Shown here piece after piece: positions 51,897 to 60,653 of a DNA stretch of 64,000 nt. Origin of the DNA: Thermosulfuriphilus ammonigenes (GTDB lineage: Bacteria; Desulfobacterota; Thermodesulfobacteria; Thermodesulfobacteriales; ST65); the NCBI RefSeq assembly GCF_011207455.1, contig NZ_CP048877.1, positions 674,576-738,575 on the forward strand, given 5' to 3'. Within the stretch, counting starts at the first letter, position 1. Each line of letters opens with the position of its first letter. The notes under the pieces are model-generated. The model worked only from the letters and a program-made list of their open reading frames with translations, did no database searches and was not told the DNA's origin. Position numbers and translations under genes: made by a program.

Positions 51897-53246
51897 GTGA
51901 AGAGAATCTTTGGTTTTCTGCTCATTATTCTGCTTTTGATAGTTATCGCTGGAACGGCGGCCATCTTTTTCTTTAAGTTTGAGAGCACTCCGCCCCAGGT
52001 ATCGGCTAAGATTCCCCAGGTAGCCGGTAAGAAGTTCAAGATCAGTTTCCAGGCCGGCGATGAGCAGAACGGACTCCGCAAGATAGTGGTGCTCATCACT
52101 CAGGGCAAACTTAAGAAGAATGTTTTTGCCGAGACCTATCCGGTCTCGGCCTTAAAGGGTAGCCCGGTAAAGGAAAGATCCTACGAGCTGGAGATCCTGG
52201 CCGACAAGCTTGGGCTTAGGGAGGGAGAGGCCCAGGTGAGTATTCTGGCCTGGGATGGCTCCTGGAGCGGTGGGCTTAAAGGCAACCTGGTTGAGAAAAG
52301 CCAGAAGGTGCGAATAGACTTAACCCCGCCCCGAATCATCCCTCTTTCCTTCACCCACAATATTCGTCAGGGAGGGGCCAACCTGGTGGTCTTTAAGCTG
52401 GAAGAACCGGTAAGCCGCCAGGGAGTCGTCTTCGGAAAACATTTCTTTAAGGGCTATCCTACAGGAGATGGTGTTTACGTGTGTTATATCGCTCTGCCTT
52501 ACAACCTCCGCAATCCCGGACGCCTGGCCATTCAGGCCCGCGATCTGGCCGGCAACGAAAGTGAGATCCCCTTAAACTTTCGGGCCCGGCCCATGAGATT
52601 CAAAAAGGATCGCATCAATATCTCCGATCGCTTTCTGACCCGTAAAATGCCGGAGTTTCTTCAGCGCTATCCTCAATATTCCTCGGACCGCCTAATTGAA
52701 GTCTTCCTTAAGGTAAATCGGGAGCTTCGGGCGGAAAACAACCGACAGATTAGAGAGATCTGCACCCAGTCTGTAGCCGAAAGACTCTGGAAGGGGGCCT
52801 TCCTGCGGCTTCCGCGCTCGGCCACCCGGTCAACCTTTGCTGACCATCGCTATTACTATTACCGGGGCCGCAAGATAGACGAACAGTACCACCTGGGGAT
52901 AGACTTAGCCTCGGTAGCCCATGCCCCTGTTCCGGCGGCCAACACCGGCAAAGTGGTCTTCGCCAACTATCTGGGTATCTATGGCAATACCGTCATCATC
53001 GACCACGGCCAGGGTCTCTTTTCCATGTATTCTCACCTTAGCAGTCTCAATGTCTCCCCTGGTCAGAAGGTAAACAAGGGGGAGATTATCGGCCACACTG
53101 GCATGACCGGCCTGGCCGGAGGTGACCATCTCCACTACGCCATGCTGGTTCAGGGGATCTTTGTTGACCCTCTCCAGTGGTGGGATTCTCACTGGATAGA
53201 CGTCCACATCGAGAGCAAACTTCAGGGAATCCATGGGGAAAATTAA
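51897..53246 (+). CDS. M23-family (LytM) peptidase, membrane-anchored
   Basis: This 449-aa envelope enzyme has an N-terminal membrane helix (IFGFLLIILLLIVIAGTAAIFFF), an Ig-like or beta-rich middle (about 35-230), and the C-terminal M23 domain from about residue 325. Zinc ligands are intact: HLGIDLAS (HxxxD) and GDHLHYAM (HxH), with DHGQGLFSMYSHL between them. It probably cuts peptidoglycan cross-links. It has a GGTAAAAGAGGTGA-type site and overlaps mutL by 14 bases, heading the mutL operon. Confidence 0.9.
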   Translation: MKRIFGFLLIILLLIVIAGTAAIFFFKFESTPPQVSAKIPQVAGKKFKISFQAGDEQNGLRKIVVLITQGKLKKNVFAETYPVSALKGSPVKERSYELEILADKLGLREGEAQVSILAWDGSWSGGLKGNLVEKSQKVRIDLTPPRIIPLSFTHNIRQGGANLVVFKLEEPVSRQGVVFGKHFFKGYPTGDGVYVCYIALPYNLRNPGRLAIQARDLAGNESEIPLNFRARPMRFKKDRINISDRFLTRKMPEFLQRYPQYSSDRLIEVFLKVNRELRAENNRQIREICTQSVAERLWKGAFLRLPRSATRSTFADHRYYYYRGRKIDEQYHLGIDLASVAHAPVPAANTGKVVFANYLGIYGNTVIIDHGQGLFSMYSHLSSLNVSPGQKVNKGEIIGHTGMTGLAGGDHLHYAMLVQGIFVDPLQWWDSHWIDVHIESKLQGIHGEN

Positions 53247-54915
53247 ACGTCTTCCCCAGGAGATAGCCCGAAAGATTGCCGCCGGCGAGGTAATCGAACG
53301 ACCGGCCTCGGTGGTTAAGGAACTGGTGGAAAACGCCCTTGATGCCGGGGCCAGCAGAGTAGAGATAGATCTGGACAAGGGGGGTAAGGCCCTCATCAGG
53401 GTCCGTGACGACGGTCAGGGGATCCCGGCGGAGGATCTCCCCTTGGCCGTGGAACGGCACGCCACCAGCAAGATAGGCAGCGAGGCCGACCTGGAGGCCA
53501 TAAGGACCCTGGGCTTTCGAGGTGAGGCCCTGGCGGCTATAGGGTCCGTCTCCCACCTTATCATCACCTCCAGACCACCAGAAAGCCCCCTTGGAGCCCG
53601 GGTTGAAGTCCGCTTCGGGCAAAAGAGTGAGGTTGTTGAGGCTGGCTGTCCCCAGGGCACCGTAGTCGAGGTGGCCGATCTTTTCGCCAACCTCCCGGCC
53701 CGGAGACGCTTTCTCAAAAGCGATCGGGCGGAGACCACCAGGATTCTGGAGACAGTGAAGGCCCTGTCTCTGGCCTGGGAGGGGGTCTCCTTCAGGCTAA
53801 AAGGCCAAGGGCGCCTCCTGCTTAACCTGCCTCGGGAGGATCTCCCCGACCGTCTGGGGCGTCTTCTTGGTCTTGGCAAAAAAGACTTCTTACCTCTTTC
53901 CCTGGAAAAAGAGGGGGTGAAACTCTTCGGGTTTCTTAGTCGGCCGGAGAAGGCCCGACATGATCCACGTAGTCTCTACTTCTATGTGCTTCGAAGGCCA
54001 GTAAAAAGTAGCCTTTTGGCCCGAGCCCTTAATGAGGCGACAAAGGGCTTTTTTATGAGCCGAAGCTATCCTGCCGGGGCCATTTTTCTTGACCTTCCCC
54101 CGGAAAGAATCGACGTCAATGTTCATCCGGCCAAACTGGAAGTTCGCTTCCGAACCGAAGGCCAGATCTTTTCCCTCCTTCATCAGGCTGTCCGTCAGGC
54201 CCTTTTAGAAAAGAGCCGCCTTAAGGCGGTTGAAACCCGGCCCTTCACCCCCCAGCTCGAGGATATCCCCTTAGAGGGAGCCCTGGAGTCCGCAGCTTCA
54301 AGCAAGGAAGCTCCCGTGGTGGCTGAGAGCACCTTTAACTATCACTCCCCCGGACCGCGTCCTTTAGGGCAGATCCTGGCTACCTACATTCTCTGTGAGG
54401 GAGACGAAGGACTGGTTATCTATGATCAGCACGCCCTTCATGAGCGCATCCTTTATGAAAAACTCCGGCGGGCGGTGAAGGAAAAGGGGCTGGCCGGAGA
54501 ACCCCTTCTCTTTCCGGTCGTCTTTGAGGCCCAGGCCCCGATCATCGAAGCCGCCGAGGAGGCCCGGAGGTTTCTTCAGCGTTTGGGCATTGAGGCCCGC
54601 CCCTATGGGCCTGGACAGATAGCTGTCTATTCCTGGCCGCGGGGGTTCCTTAAGGAAGACATTCCCCGGGTGGTCAGCGATATTCTTGGCCGCCTATCCC
54701 AGGGGAGGATGCCAGAGGGCTCCCTGCTTCATGAGATCCTGGCCCTTCTGGCCTGTCGTGCGGCAGTTAAGGCCGGCGACCACCTGACCGAGGCCGAAAT
54801 GACCGAGCTTTTGAAGGAGGCAGAGCGTTTCCCCTCTGACTACTGCCCTCACGGTCGCCCAACCTCAGCCTACCTGAAAAAGATGGATTTGGAGAGGCTC
54901 TTCAGACGGAAATGA
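53233..54915 (+). CDS. mutL: DNA mismatch repair endonuclease MutL
   Basis: This 560-aa GHKL ATPase has LPQEIARKIAAGEVIERPASV at the start, NALDAGASRVEID, DDGQGI and GFRGEAL. The C-terminal part has the endonuclease motif DQHALHERILYE, which fits DQHA(X)2E(X)4E, plus ACRAAVKAGDHL and CPHGRPT. This is therefore a nicking MutL of the type used by bacteria without MutH. It sits inside the M23-mutL-miaA overlap chain. Confidence 0.96.
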   Translation: MGKIKRLPQEIARKIAAGEVIERPASVVKELVENALDAGASRVEIDLDKGGKALIRVRDDGQGIPAEDLPLAVERHATSKIGSEADLEAIRTLGFRGEALAAIGSVSHLIITSRPPESPLGARVEVRFGQKSEVVEAGCPQGTVVEVADLFANLPARRRFLKSDRAETTRILETVKALSLAWEGVSFRLKGQGRLLLNLPREDLPDRLGRLLGLGKKDFLPLSLEKEGVKLFGFLSRPEKARHDPRSLYFYVLRRPVKSSLLARALNEATKGFFMSRSYPAGAIFLDLPPERIDVNVHPAKLEVRFRTEGQIFSLLHQAVRQALLEKSRLKAVETRPFTPQLEDIPLEGALESAASSKEAPVVAESTFNYHSPGPRPLGQILATYILCEGDEGLVIYDQHALHERILYEKLRRAVKEKGLAGEPLLFPVVFEAQAPIIEAAEEARRFLQRLGIEARPYGPGQIAVYSWPRGFLKEDIPRVVSDILGRLSQGRMPEGSLLHEILALLACRAAVKAGDHLTEAEMTELLKEAERFPSDYCPHGRPTSAYLKKMDLERLFRRK

Positions 54916-55829
54916 TCAGGGTTGTTGTCATCTGTGGCCCCACCGGAGTGGGTAAAACAGCCACGGCCATAAAGCTGGCCCGGGAGATAAAAGGAGAGAT
55001 CGTAGGGGCAGACTCCCTTCAGATCTATCGCTACCTGGATATCGGCACGGCCAAACCAACGCCCGAAGAGCGAGCTCTGGTGCCCCACCATCTGATAGAC
55101 ATCCTTGAACCTCATCAACCCTTTGACGCCGCCAAGTTTGTGCACCTGGCCGATAAGGCCATTTCGGAGATCGTCTCCCGGGATAGGACGCCTTTAGTCG
55201 TTGGAGGGACCGGTCTCTACATCAAGGCCCTTATCTATGGTTTAGCCCCCTTAAGCGGTAAGGTTGGCCCTGTAAGGGAGCGGCTAAAAGAGGAGCTTCG
55301 GGAAAGGGGCCGAGAGGTCCTCTACAGGCGACTTCAAAGCATCGATCCTCAGGCCGCCGCCCGGATTTCGCCAGGTGATACCGTCCGCCTTCTGCGGGCT
55401 CTGGAAATCTACGAGCTCACGGGAGAGCCGGCCAGCAGGATCTGGGAAAGGCATCGCTTTGCCCGGCCCCGCTACCAGGCCCTGAAAATCGGCCTTACTC
55501 TTCCCCGCCCCATCCTTTACGCCCGGATCGAAGAACGGACCAGACAAATGTTCGCCCAGGGCCTTGTAGAGGAGGTGAAGGGCCTTCTGTCCCGGGGATT
55601 CTCTCCAGACATCAAACCCCTTAAAGCTATCGGCTACCGTCAGGTCGTGGCCTATCTTGAGGGAAAACTCACCCTGGAGGAGACCGTGGCCGAAGTGGTT
55701 AAAGAAACCAAGCGCTACGCCAAACGACAACTGACCTGGTTTCGGGCCGACAAGGAAATCTTCTGGTTCTCCCCCCAGGAGACGGAGAAGATCATCGAGC
55801 TTACCCGGAGGTTCCTTGCCCAACGATGA
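54912..55829 (+). CDS. miaA: tRNA dimethylallyltransferase
   Basis: This enzyme prenylates A37 of tRNAs reading UNN codons. The 305-aa protein has the P-loop CGPTGVGKTATAIKLA at residues 8-23, ADSLQIYRYLDIGTAKPTPEE at about 36-56, VGGTGLYIKAL near 98, and KAIGYRQVVAYLEG near 236. Length is normal. Its ATG overlaps the mutL stop (ATGA). The mutL-miaA adjacency is common in bacteria. Confidence 0.96.
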   Translation: MIRVVVICGPTGVGKTATAIKLAREIKGEIVGADSLQIYRYLDIGTAKPTPEERALVPHHLIDILEPHQPFDAAKFVHLADKAISEIVSRDRTPLVVGGTGLYIKALIYGLAPLSGKVGPVRERLKEELRERGREVLYRRLQSIDPQAAARISPGDTVRLLRALEIYELTGEPASRIWERHRFARPRYQALKIGLTLPRPILYARIEERTRQMFAQGLVEEVKGLLSRGFSPDIKPLKAIGYRQVVAYLEGKLTLEETVAEVVKETKRYAKRQLTWFRADKEIFWFSPQETEKIIELTRRFLAQR

Positions 55830-56347
55830 ACATTCCCAATCTGATCACCCTTCTGAGAATCCTCCTTGTTCCGGCCTTTGTTATTCTCCTGTTGAGGGGC
55901 TATCGGGAGGGGGCCCTGGCCTTATTTATTGCCGCCGGGGTTAGCGACGGGCTGGATGGTTTTCTGGCCCGGAGCCTTAAACAGCAGACCACTTTAGGGG
56001 CCGTACTTGACCCCCTGGCCGACAAGCTACTCCTTTCCACCTCTTATGTCACCCTGGCCATCATCTCTTACCTGCCTGATTGGCTGGCAGTCCTGGTAAT
56101 CTCCCGAGATGTGCTTATTACCCTGGGAGTGGTGATCATCTTTATCTTTCGTAGCCAGGTAGAAATCAGACCAACCCTCATCAGCAAGGCCACCACCTGC
56201 CTCCAGATAGCCACTGTGGCTCTGGCTCTCTATAATGGAGAAGGAGTCGGGTTAAAATACTTCATCTACCTTACGGCGGCGGCTACTATCTGTTCTGGAC
56301 TTCACTATGTATATAAAGGGATCCGACTTCTCTCTGAGGAGAACTGA
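55826..56347 (+). CDS. pgsA: CDP-diacylglycerol-glycerol-3-phosphate 3-phosphatidyltransferase
   Basis: This 173-aa membrane enzyme makes phosphatidylglycerol phosphate. The CDP-alcohol phosphotransferase motif DG(x)2AR(x)8G(x)3D(x)3D is complete in SDGLDGFLARSLKQQ followed by TTLGAVLDPLADKLL, at about residues 34-64. The NIPNLITLLRILLVPAFV start is typical of PgsA. Four or more membrane helices are present. Its start overlaps miaA by four bases. Confidence 0.94.
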   Translation: MNIPNLITLLRILLVPAFVILLLRGYREGALALFIAAGVSDGLDGFLARSLKQQTTLGAVLDPLADKLLLSTSYVTLAIISYLPDWLAVLVISRDVLITLGVVIIFIFRSQVEIRPTLISKATTCLQIATVALALYNGEGVGLKYFIYLTAAATICSGLHYVYKGIRLLSEEN

Positions 56348-57417
56348 TGCCCGTATTTGATAACCAAAAGTGGACCAACCTTCTTCAGCTGGCCAGATCG
56401 GGCCGAATTGCTCCTGTATATCTCTTCACCGGAGACGAAACCCTTTGCCGCCTGCGTCTCAAGGAACTAAGCCGCTGTCTCCATGAACAAGGATACCTCT
56501 TAAAGGAACTCGAAGACGAAGAGGAACTTTTCCACGAGCTCTCAAGCGGATCACTTCTGGGGATAAGACAGCTTCTGCGTCCAGACCCCCCTCTTTCGCC
56601 CGGGGGCCAGGAACGGCTGGCCAGGATGGTGCGCGGCGGTCTTCCTCCAGGTCTTTGTGTAGCCCTTTTTCTATCTGGCCCCGGCGAGTCCCTCAAAAAG
56701 GCCGCCCGAGATAAAGGAGCTCTGATCCATCTCCGCCCCCCGGGAAAGGGTAGAGACCGACGCCCCCTTTTTAAGGAAGAGGCCTTAAGATTGGCCTCCG
56801 CCTGGGGAAAGACTCTGGGGTCAGGAGCCCTTGAGCTCCTTTACCAGAGGATCGGCGATGACCTCTTTGCCCTGGCCACGGAGATCGAAAAACTGGCCCT
56901 GGCTGCCGGCCCCAGAAGGGAGATCTCCAAAGACCTGGTTGATGAGCTCACTCCTCTGATAAAAGAAGAGTCCCTCCTGGGACTGGCCGAGACCATCACC
57001 ACCGGAGACCTCAGGAGGGCTCTGAGAATCATTCACCGCCTTCTTGAAGGAAGCGGTCTTCCGGCCCTTAAGATTCTGGCTGCCCTGGCCACTTATCTGC
57101 GTCGTCTCCTTCAGGCCCTCTGTCTCCTGGAAGAAGAGGGGTTGGATACCCTACCCTCCTATCCGATCTTCAGCAAAACCATCTTCCCCAAGTTAAAGGA
57201 AAAGCTGCCCGAATATCCTGATCTAAAAGGCCTTCATCCCTATGCCCTCTACCTTCTACTTGAACGGGCCAGACCCCAGAGACTCGATGACCTGATAGAG
57301 ATTTATCTCCAGCTGGCCGAGACCGATATGGCCCTGAAAGGAGGATCCTCCCTAGGATACCTGACCTTGGAGAATTTCGTGGTAACCTGGGCCAGAAAGA
57401 CCGGAGGAATAAGATGA
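56347..57417 (+). CDS. holA: DNA polymerase III delta subunit
   Basis: This 356-aa clamp-loader subunit shows the HolA layout: an early APVYLFTGDETLCRLRLKEL block around residues 22-42, the GSLLGIRQLL segment near 70, and the C-terminal helical part with EESLLGLAETITTGDLRRALRI and LLEGSGLPALKILAALATYLRRLL around 205-260. Sequence divergence in the middle is usual for this gene. Its stop overlaps the next gene (ATGA). Confidence 0.85.
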   Translation: MPVFDNQKWTNLLQLARSGRIAPVYLFTGDETLCRLRLKELSRCLHEQGYLLKELEDEEELFHELSSGSLLGIRQLLRPDPPLSPGGQERLARMVRGGLPPGLCVALFLSGPGESLKKAARDKGALIHLRPPGKGRDRRPLFKEEALRLASAWGKTLGSGALELLYQRIGDDLFALATEIEKLALAAGPRREISKDLVDELTPLIKEESLLGLAETITTGDLRRALRIIHRLLEGSGLPALKILAALATYLRRLLQALCLLEEEGLDTLPSYPIFSKTIFPKLKEKLPEYPDLKGLHPYALYLLLERARPQRLDDLIEIYLQLAETDMALKGGSSLGYLTLENFVVTWARKTGGIR

Positions 57418-57989
57418 GCCTCTATCATCGCCTGGCCAAGTTTCTTTTTGAGGCGGCCATGCTCAAGAGAACACCGCGCACCGGGTATCAATACCTGGGC
57501 AGTGGGGAGGAAAACGTTGCCGCCCACAGTTATGGCACAGCTATCATCGGAATGGTCCTTTCTGAAATGGCTAAAGACGTGGACCGGTGCCGGTTAATCT
57601 GCCTCTGTCTCCTCCACGACCTGCTTGAGGCCCGCACCGGCGATCTAAACGCCCTCAACAAACTCTATGAAGAGCCCGATGAGGAGGCGGCAGCAGAGGA
57701 CATGGCCCGGGATCTGCCCTTTGGAGACCGGATCAGAGAACTCCTTAGCGAGTATCGAACCGGCCAGAGCCGGGAGGCCCTTTTGGCCCACGATGCCGAC
57801 CAGCTGGATATGCTCCTTTCTCTCAAGGAGCAACAGGACCTTGGAAACCCCTACGCTCCCCGCTGGATCAAATTTGTCAAACGAAGAATCAAGACCCCGG
57901 AGGCCCGCCGCCTGGCTGAGGCCATCTGTGAGACGGATTGGGCCAGCTGGTGGCTGGATAAATTCGTAGAAAGGGGAGATGAAGGTTGA
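57414..57989 (+). CDS. HD-domain phosphohydrolase (YfbR-like)
   Basis: This 191-aa protein has an intact HD metal site: AAHSYGTAIIGMVLSEM (first His) at about 37-53, CLLHDLLEARTGD (HD) at about 63-75, and LAHDADQLDML at about 123-133. It resembles the YfbR/HDDC2 5'-deoxynucleotidase group. The substrate is not certain. It overlaps holA upstream and, through TTGA, the metallophosphatase gene downstream. Confidence 0.88.
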   Translation: MSLYHRLAKFLFEAAMLKRTPRTGYQYLGSGEENVAAHSYGTAIIGMVLSEMAKDVDRCRLICLCLLHDLLEARTGDLNALNKLYEEPDEEAAAEDMARDLPFGDRIRELLSEYRTGQSREALLAHDADQLDMLLSLKEQQDLGNPYAPRWIKFVKRRIKTPEARRLAEAICETDWASWWLDKFVERGDEG

Positions 57990-58876
57990 AAAAGCTTCTT
58001 CTGTTCCTCATCTTGGCGGTCATCGGTCTAAATAGCCCGGCAGTGGCCCAAAAAATTACCCTTATTTATACGGGAAAGACCTGGGGTGAGGTGGCCCCCT
58101 GCCACACCTGAAAGGGAGTTCTGGTGGGAGGGCTGGCCCGGAGGGTCGCCTTCATAAAAAAAATCAAGGCCGAGGCCCCAAACGTTGTCTTGGTAGACAC
58201 CGGTGACAGTCTTGCCTTCTGGCCAGAGCTTAGACCACTTCAGATGGGTATGGCCCAAAGAAAGGCCGCTGCTCTGGCCAAGGTTTATCACTATCTGGGG
58301 TATGAGGCGGTGGGGATCGGCCGCCGGGATCTAGGGCTGGGAGCTAAAGAACTTAAGCGTCTCTCCCGCGAGGTTCCCCTTATCTCGAGTAATTTAAAGA
58401 CCCGGGACTTTACTCCTCTAAAGGAGAAGGTGGTAGAGGTCGCAGGGGTAAGGATCGGTATTTTCGCCCTTACCGCCCCGATCCAAAAAACGGGCTTTGC
58501 CATGGAGGATCCTCTTACGGCGGCCGAAAAATCGGTGTCTCGTTTAAGAGAGCAGGGAGCTGACCTGGTGATCTGCCTCTCCAACCTGGGGGAAGAAGGA
58601 GACGAAGATCTGGCCGAGGATATCAGGGGGATAGATCTTATCCTGGGAAGTGGACCGGGGCCGCGCTTGTACAAGCCGGAAGAAATCGACGGAGTCTTTA
58701 TTTTTCGCCCCCATCCCAAGGGAAAATCAGTAGGGGTCATAACCCTTACCTTCAACCAGGGAAGGCTGGAGGCCATCAGTCACCAGCTATATCTTTTAGA
58801 GGCTGATAAATATCCCGAAGATGCGGAAACAGCCATTTGGCTCAAAGAACAAGGGCTTCTCCCCCAAGGGTACTAA
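57986..58876 (+). CDS. Exported UshA-like metallophosphatase, candidate selenoprotein (in-frame UGA, U42)
   Basis: Starting at TTG 57986 (overlapping the previous stop as TTGA) the frame gives a signal peptide (KKLLLFLILAVIGLNSPAVA), then ITLIYTGKTWGEVAPCHT-U42-KGVLVGGLARRVAFIKKIK, LVDTGDSLAFWPEL, and the rest of a 5'-nucleotidase/UshA-like phosphoesterase, 296 aa in total. The TGA is at 58109-58111. Homologues typically have Cys-containing segments before GGLARR, so the C39-x-x-U42 pair looks like a redox or metal CxxU. Without read-through the product would start at GTG 58124 and lose export and its first motif. A wobble-containing hairpin (58119-58143) follows the UGA, but it is weaker than in the other two cases. 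Confidence 0.7.
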
Positions 58877-59966
58877 AGCTCTGGCCGAGGTCTGCAACCT
58901 CTGTGGGGCCTGCGAAGCTGTCTGCCCCATCTATCGTCTGACCGGCCTTGAAACCCTGGTGGCCCGGGGGAAAATGGCCCTTGTACGCTTCAGTGATATT
59001 CCCTCCCAGAGACCTTTCCGGGGCTGTCTTTTATGTGGGGCCTGCAAAGCTGGCTGTTCCGCAGGCGCAGATGCCCCGGAGGTGGTCCGACGTCAGAGAA
59101 AGGAAGGGCTAGGAGGGCTGAATTTTGCCCTCTCCCTCTGGCGGAATGATCCGACCCGCGAGGCCGTTGTGGATCTCCTCCGCCGCGGAACTGGCCTGGC
59201 TTTAAGGATCAGCGGACTCAAAGTCCCCGAACTCCCAAGGCCAGACCTGGCCACCGTAGCCCAGATGATGGGGGCTACCGCCCCCCGGGAGATAGCCATC
59301 TTTACCGGCTGTGGTGGCAACTATCTCTTTCCAGAGGCCAGCTACAGCCTCTGGAGGTTGCTGAATGGCCGGGCCTACTTTCCGGCAGAACAGACCTGTT
59401 GTGGCCTTCCCTTTCTCTCCTTGGGGCTTAAGGAAGAGGCCCGAGAGCTTGCCCGGCGCAACCTAAAGGCCCTTGCCGGGGCCAGGGTGATTATCACTCC
59501 CTGTGTCTCCTGTGCCGCCGCCTTAGAAGAATACCCAAATCTCCTTACGCCCTCAGAAGGAAAGGCCGCTACAGAAATCCTCAAGCGTCTCAAAGGCCCT
59601 GAGGCCTTGCTACCCAGACCTAAAAGGATCACCCCCTTTGCCTTTCATATCCCCTGTCATCTCCGCTTCTCTCTCAAGGAAGAGGCCCCCTTTGTTGAGG
59701 CCATGAGGGAGATCTTCGGTGAAACCTTCTCGCCTCTTGAAAGGGCCTGCTGCGGCTTCGGAGGGCTTTTACCTCTTCTGGAGAGGAAACTGGCTTATCG
59801 AATCCTGGAAAAAAGAGTGGCGGGCCTTCCTGAAGACGTCCCTGTGGTCACCAACTGCACCGCCTGCCTTATCGCCTTAAGACAGAAGCTTCCCAAAGAG
59901 AAGGTCAGACACCTTTACACCTTCTGGCTAGATCCAGAAGAGGCCACTCCCTGGCCTCCTTATTAA
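58821..59966 (+). CDS. (Fe-S)-binding protein, GlpC/GlcF/LutA type
   Basis: This 381-aa protein has two N-terminal [4Fe-4S] motifs (CNLCGACEAVCPIY near residue 25 and CLLCGACKAGCSAG near 71). The C-terminal part has CCG-domain motifs, seen as CCGLPFLSLG near 194 and CCGFGGLLPL near 313, each with its downstream cysteines (PCVSC, NCTAC). Such proteins act as electron-transfer subunits of glycolate, lactate or glycerol-3-phosphate dehydrogenases, or heterodisulfide-type complexes. No partner oxidase is adjacent. It starts inside the previous gene (56-base overlap); a slightly later start is possible. Confidence 0.88.
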   Translation: MRKQPFGSKNKGFSPKGTKALAEVCNLCGACEAVCPIYRLTGLETLVARGKMALVRFSDIPSQRPFRGCLLCGACKAGCSAGADAPEVVRRQRKEGLGGLNFALSLWRNDPTREAVVDLLRRGTGLALRISGLKVPELPRPDLATVAQMMGATAPREIAIFTGCGGNYLFPEASYSLWRLLNGRAYFPAEQTCCGLPFLSLGLKEEARELARRNLKALAGARVIITPCVSCAAALEEYPNLLTPSEGKAATEILKRLKGPEALLPRPKRITPFAFHIPCHLRFSLKEEAPFVEAMREIFGETFSPLERACCGFGGLLPLLERKLAYRILEKRVAGLPEDVPVVTNCTACLIALRQKLPKEKVRHLYTFWLDPEEATPWPPY

Positions 59967-59975
59967 GGAGGGAAT

Positions 59976-60653
59976 ATGTCCAGAATCCTGATAGTAGAGG
60001 ATGAAAGAGACATTGCTGATCTTGAGGCCTTTCATCTCCAGAGGGCCGGCTTTCAGACCCTCCTGGCCGAGACAGGTCAGGAGGCTCTGAAACACCTGGA
60101 AGGAGGAGATATAGATCTGATCATCCTTGACCTAATGCTCCCTGATATGGATGGGCTGGAGATTATCAAGCGGGTCCGGCTTCGGGAGAGGCTTCAGCGG
60201 CTACCTATAATCGTTGTCACCGCCAAGGGAGAGGAGATGGACAGGATATTGGGCCTTGAGCTGGGGGCAGACGATTACGTCGTTAAGCCCTTTAGCCCCC
60301 GAGAACTGGTCCTCAGGGTCAAGGCGGTGCTTAAGAGAACCGGCTCCCGGGAGGAAACCGGAGGGATCATTCGTATAGATGGTCTGACTATCGATGAGGA
60401 ACGTTTTCAAGTCCTGATAAATGGGACCCCTGTAAAGCTAACGGCCACAGAATTTCGGCTTCTCTCCACCCTGGCCCGGGCCAGGGGCCGAGTGATGACC
60501 CGAGAAGTTCTGCTGGATAAGGTCTGGGGCTATCACTTTGAGGGATACGCCCGGACGGTGGACACCCACATCCGAAGGCTTCGCAAGAAACTTGGCCCCA
60601 TGGCCGACTACATCGAAACCGTCTGGGGGGTAGGGTATCGTTTTCGGGAATGA
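59976..60653 (+). CDS. phoB: PhoB-like response regulator
   Basis: This 225-aa OmpR/PhoB-family regulator has a receiver domain with E10-D11 acidic pair (LIVEDERDI), phospho-acceptor Asp in IDLIILDLMLPDMDG near residue 53, a VVTAKG Thr/Lys switch, then a C-terminal winged helix (TATEFRLLSTLARARGRVMTREVLLDKVWG). It has an AAGGAGGG site. It is followed by a PhoR-like kinase, a phosphate-type porin and pstS, so phosphate starvation control is the likely role. Confidence 0.92.
   Translation: MSRILIVEDERDIADLEAFHLQRAGFQTLLAETGQEALKHLEGGDIDLIILDLMLPDMDGLEIIKRVRLRERLQRLPIIVVTAKGEEMDRILGLELGADDYVVKPFSPRELVLRVKAVLKRTGSREETGGIIRIDGLTIDEERFQVLINGTPVKLTATEFRLLSTLARARGRVMTREVLLDKVWGYHFEGYARTVDTHIRRLRKKLGPMADYIETVWGVGYRFRE

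Noticed and set aside
58821-59966. Fusion of the Fe-S protein with the upstream metallophosphatase
   Set aside because: They are in different frames with a 56-base overlap and separate stop/start codons; an operon overlap is sufficient.
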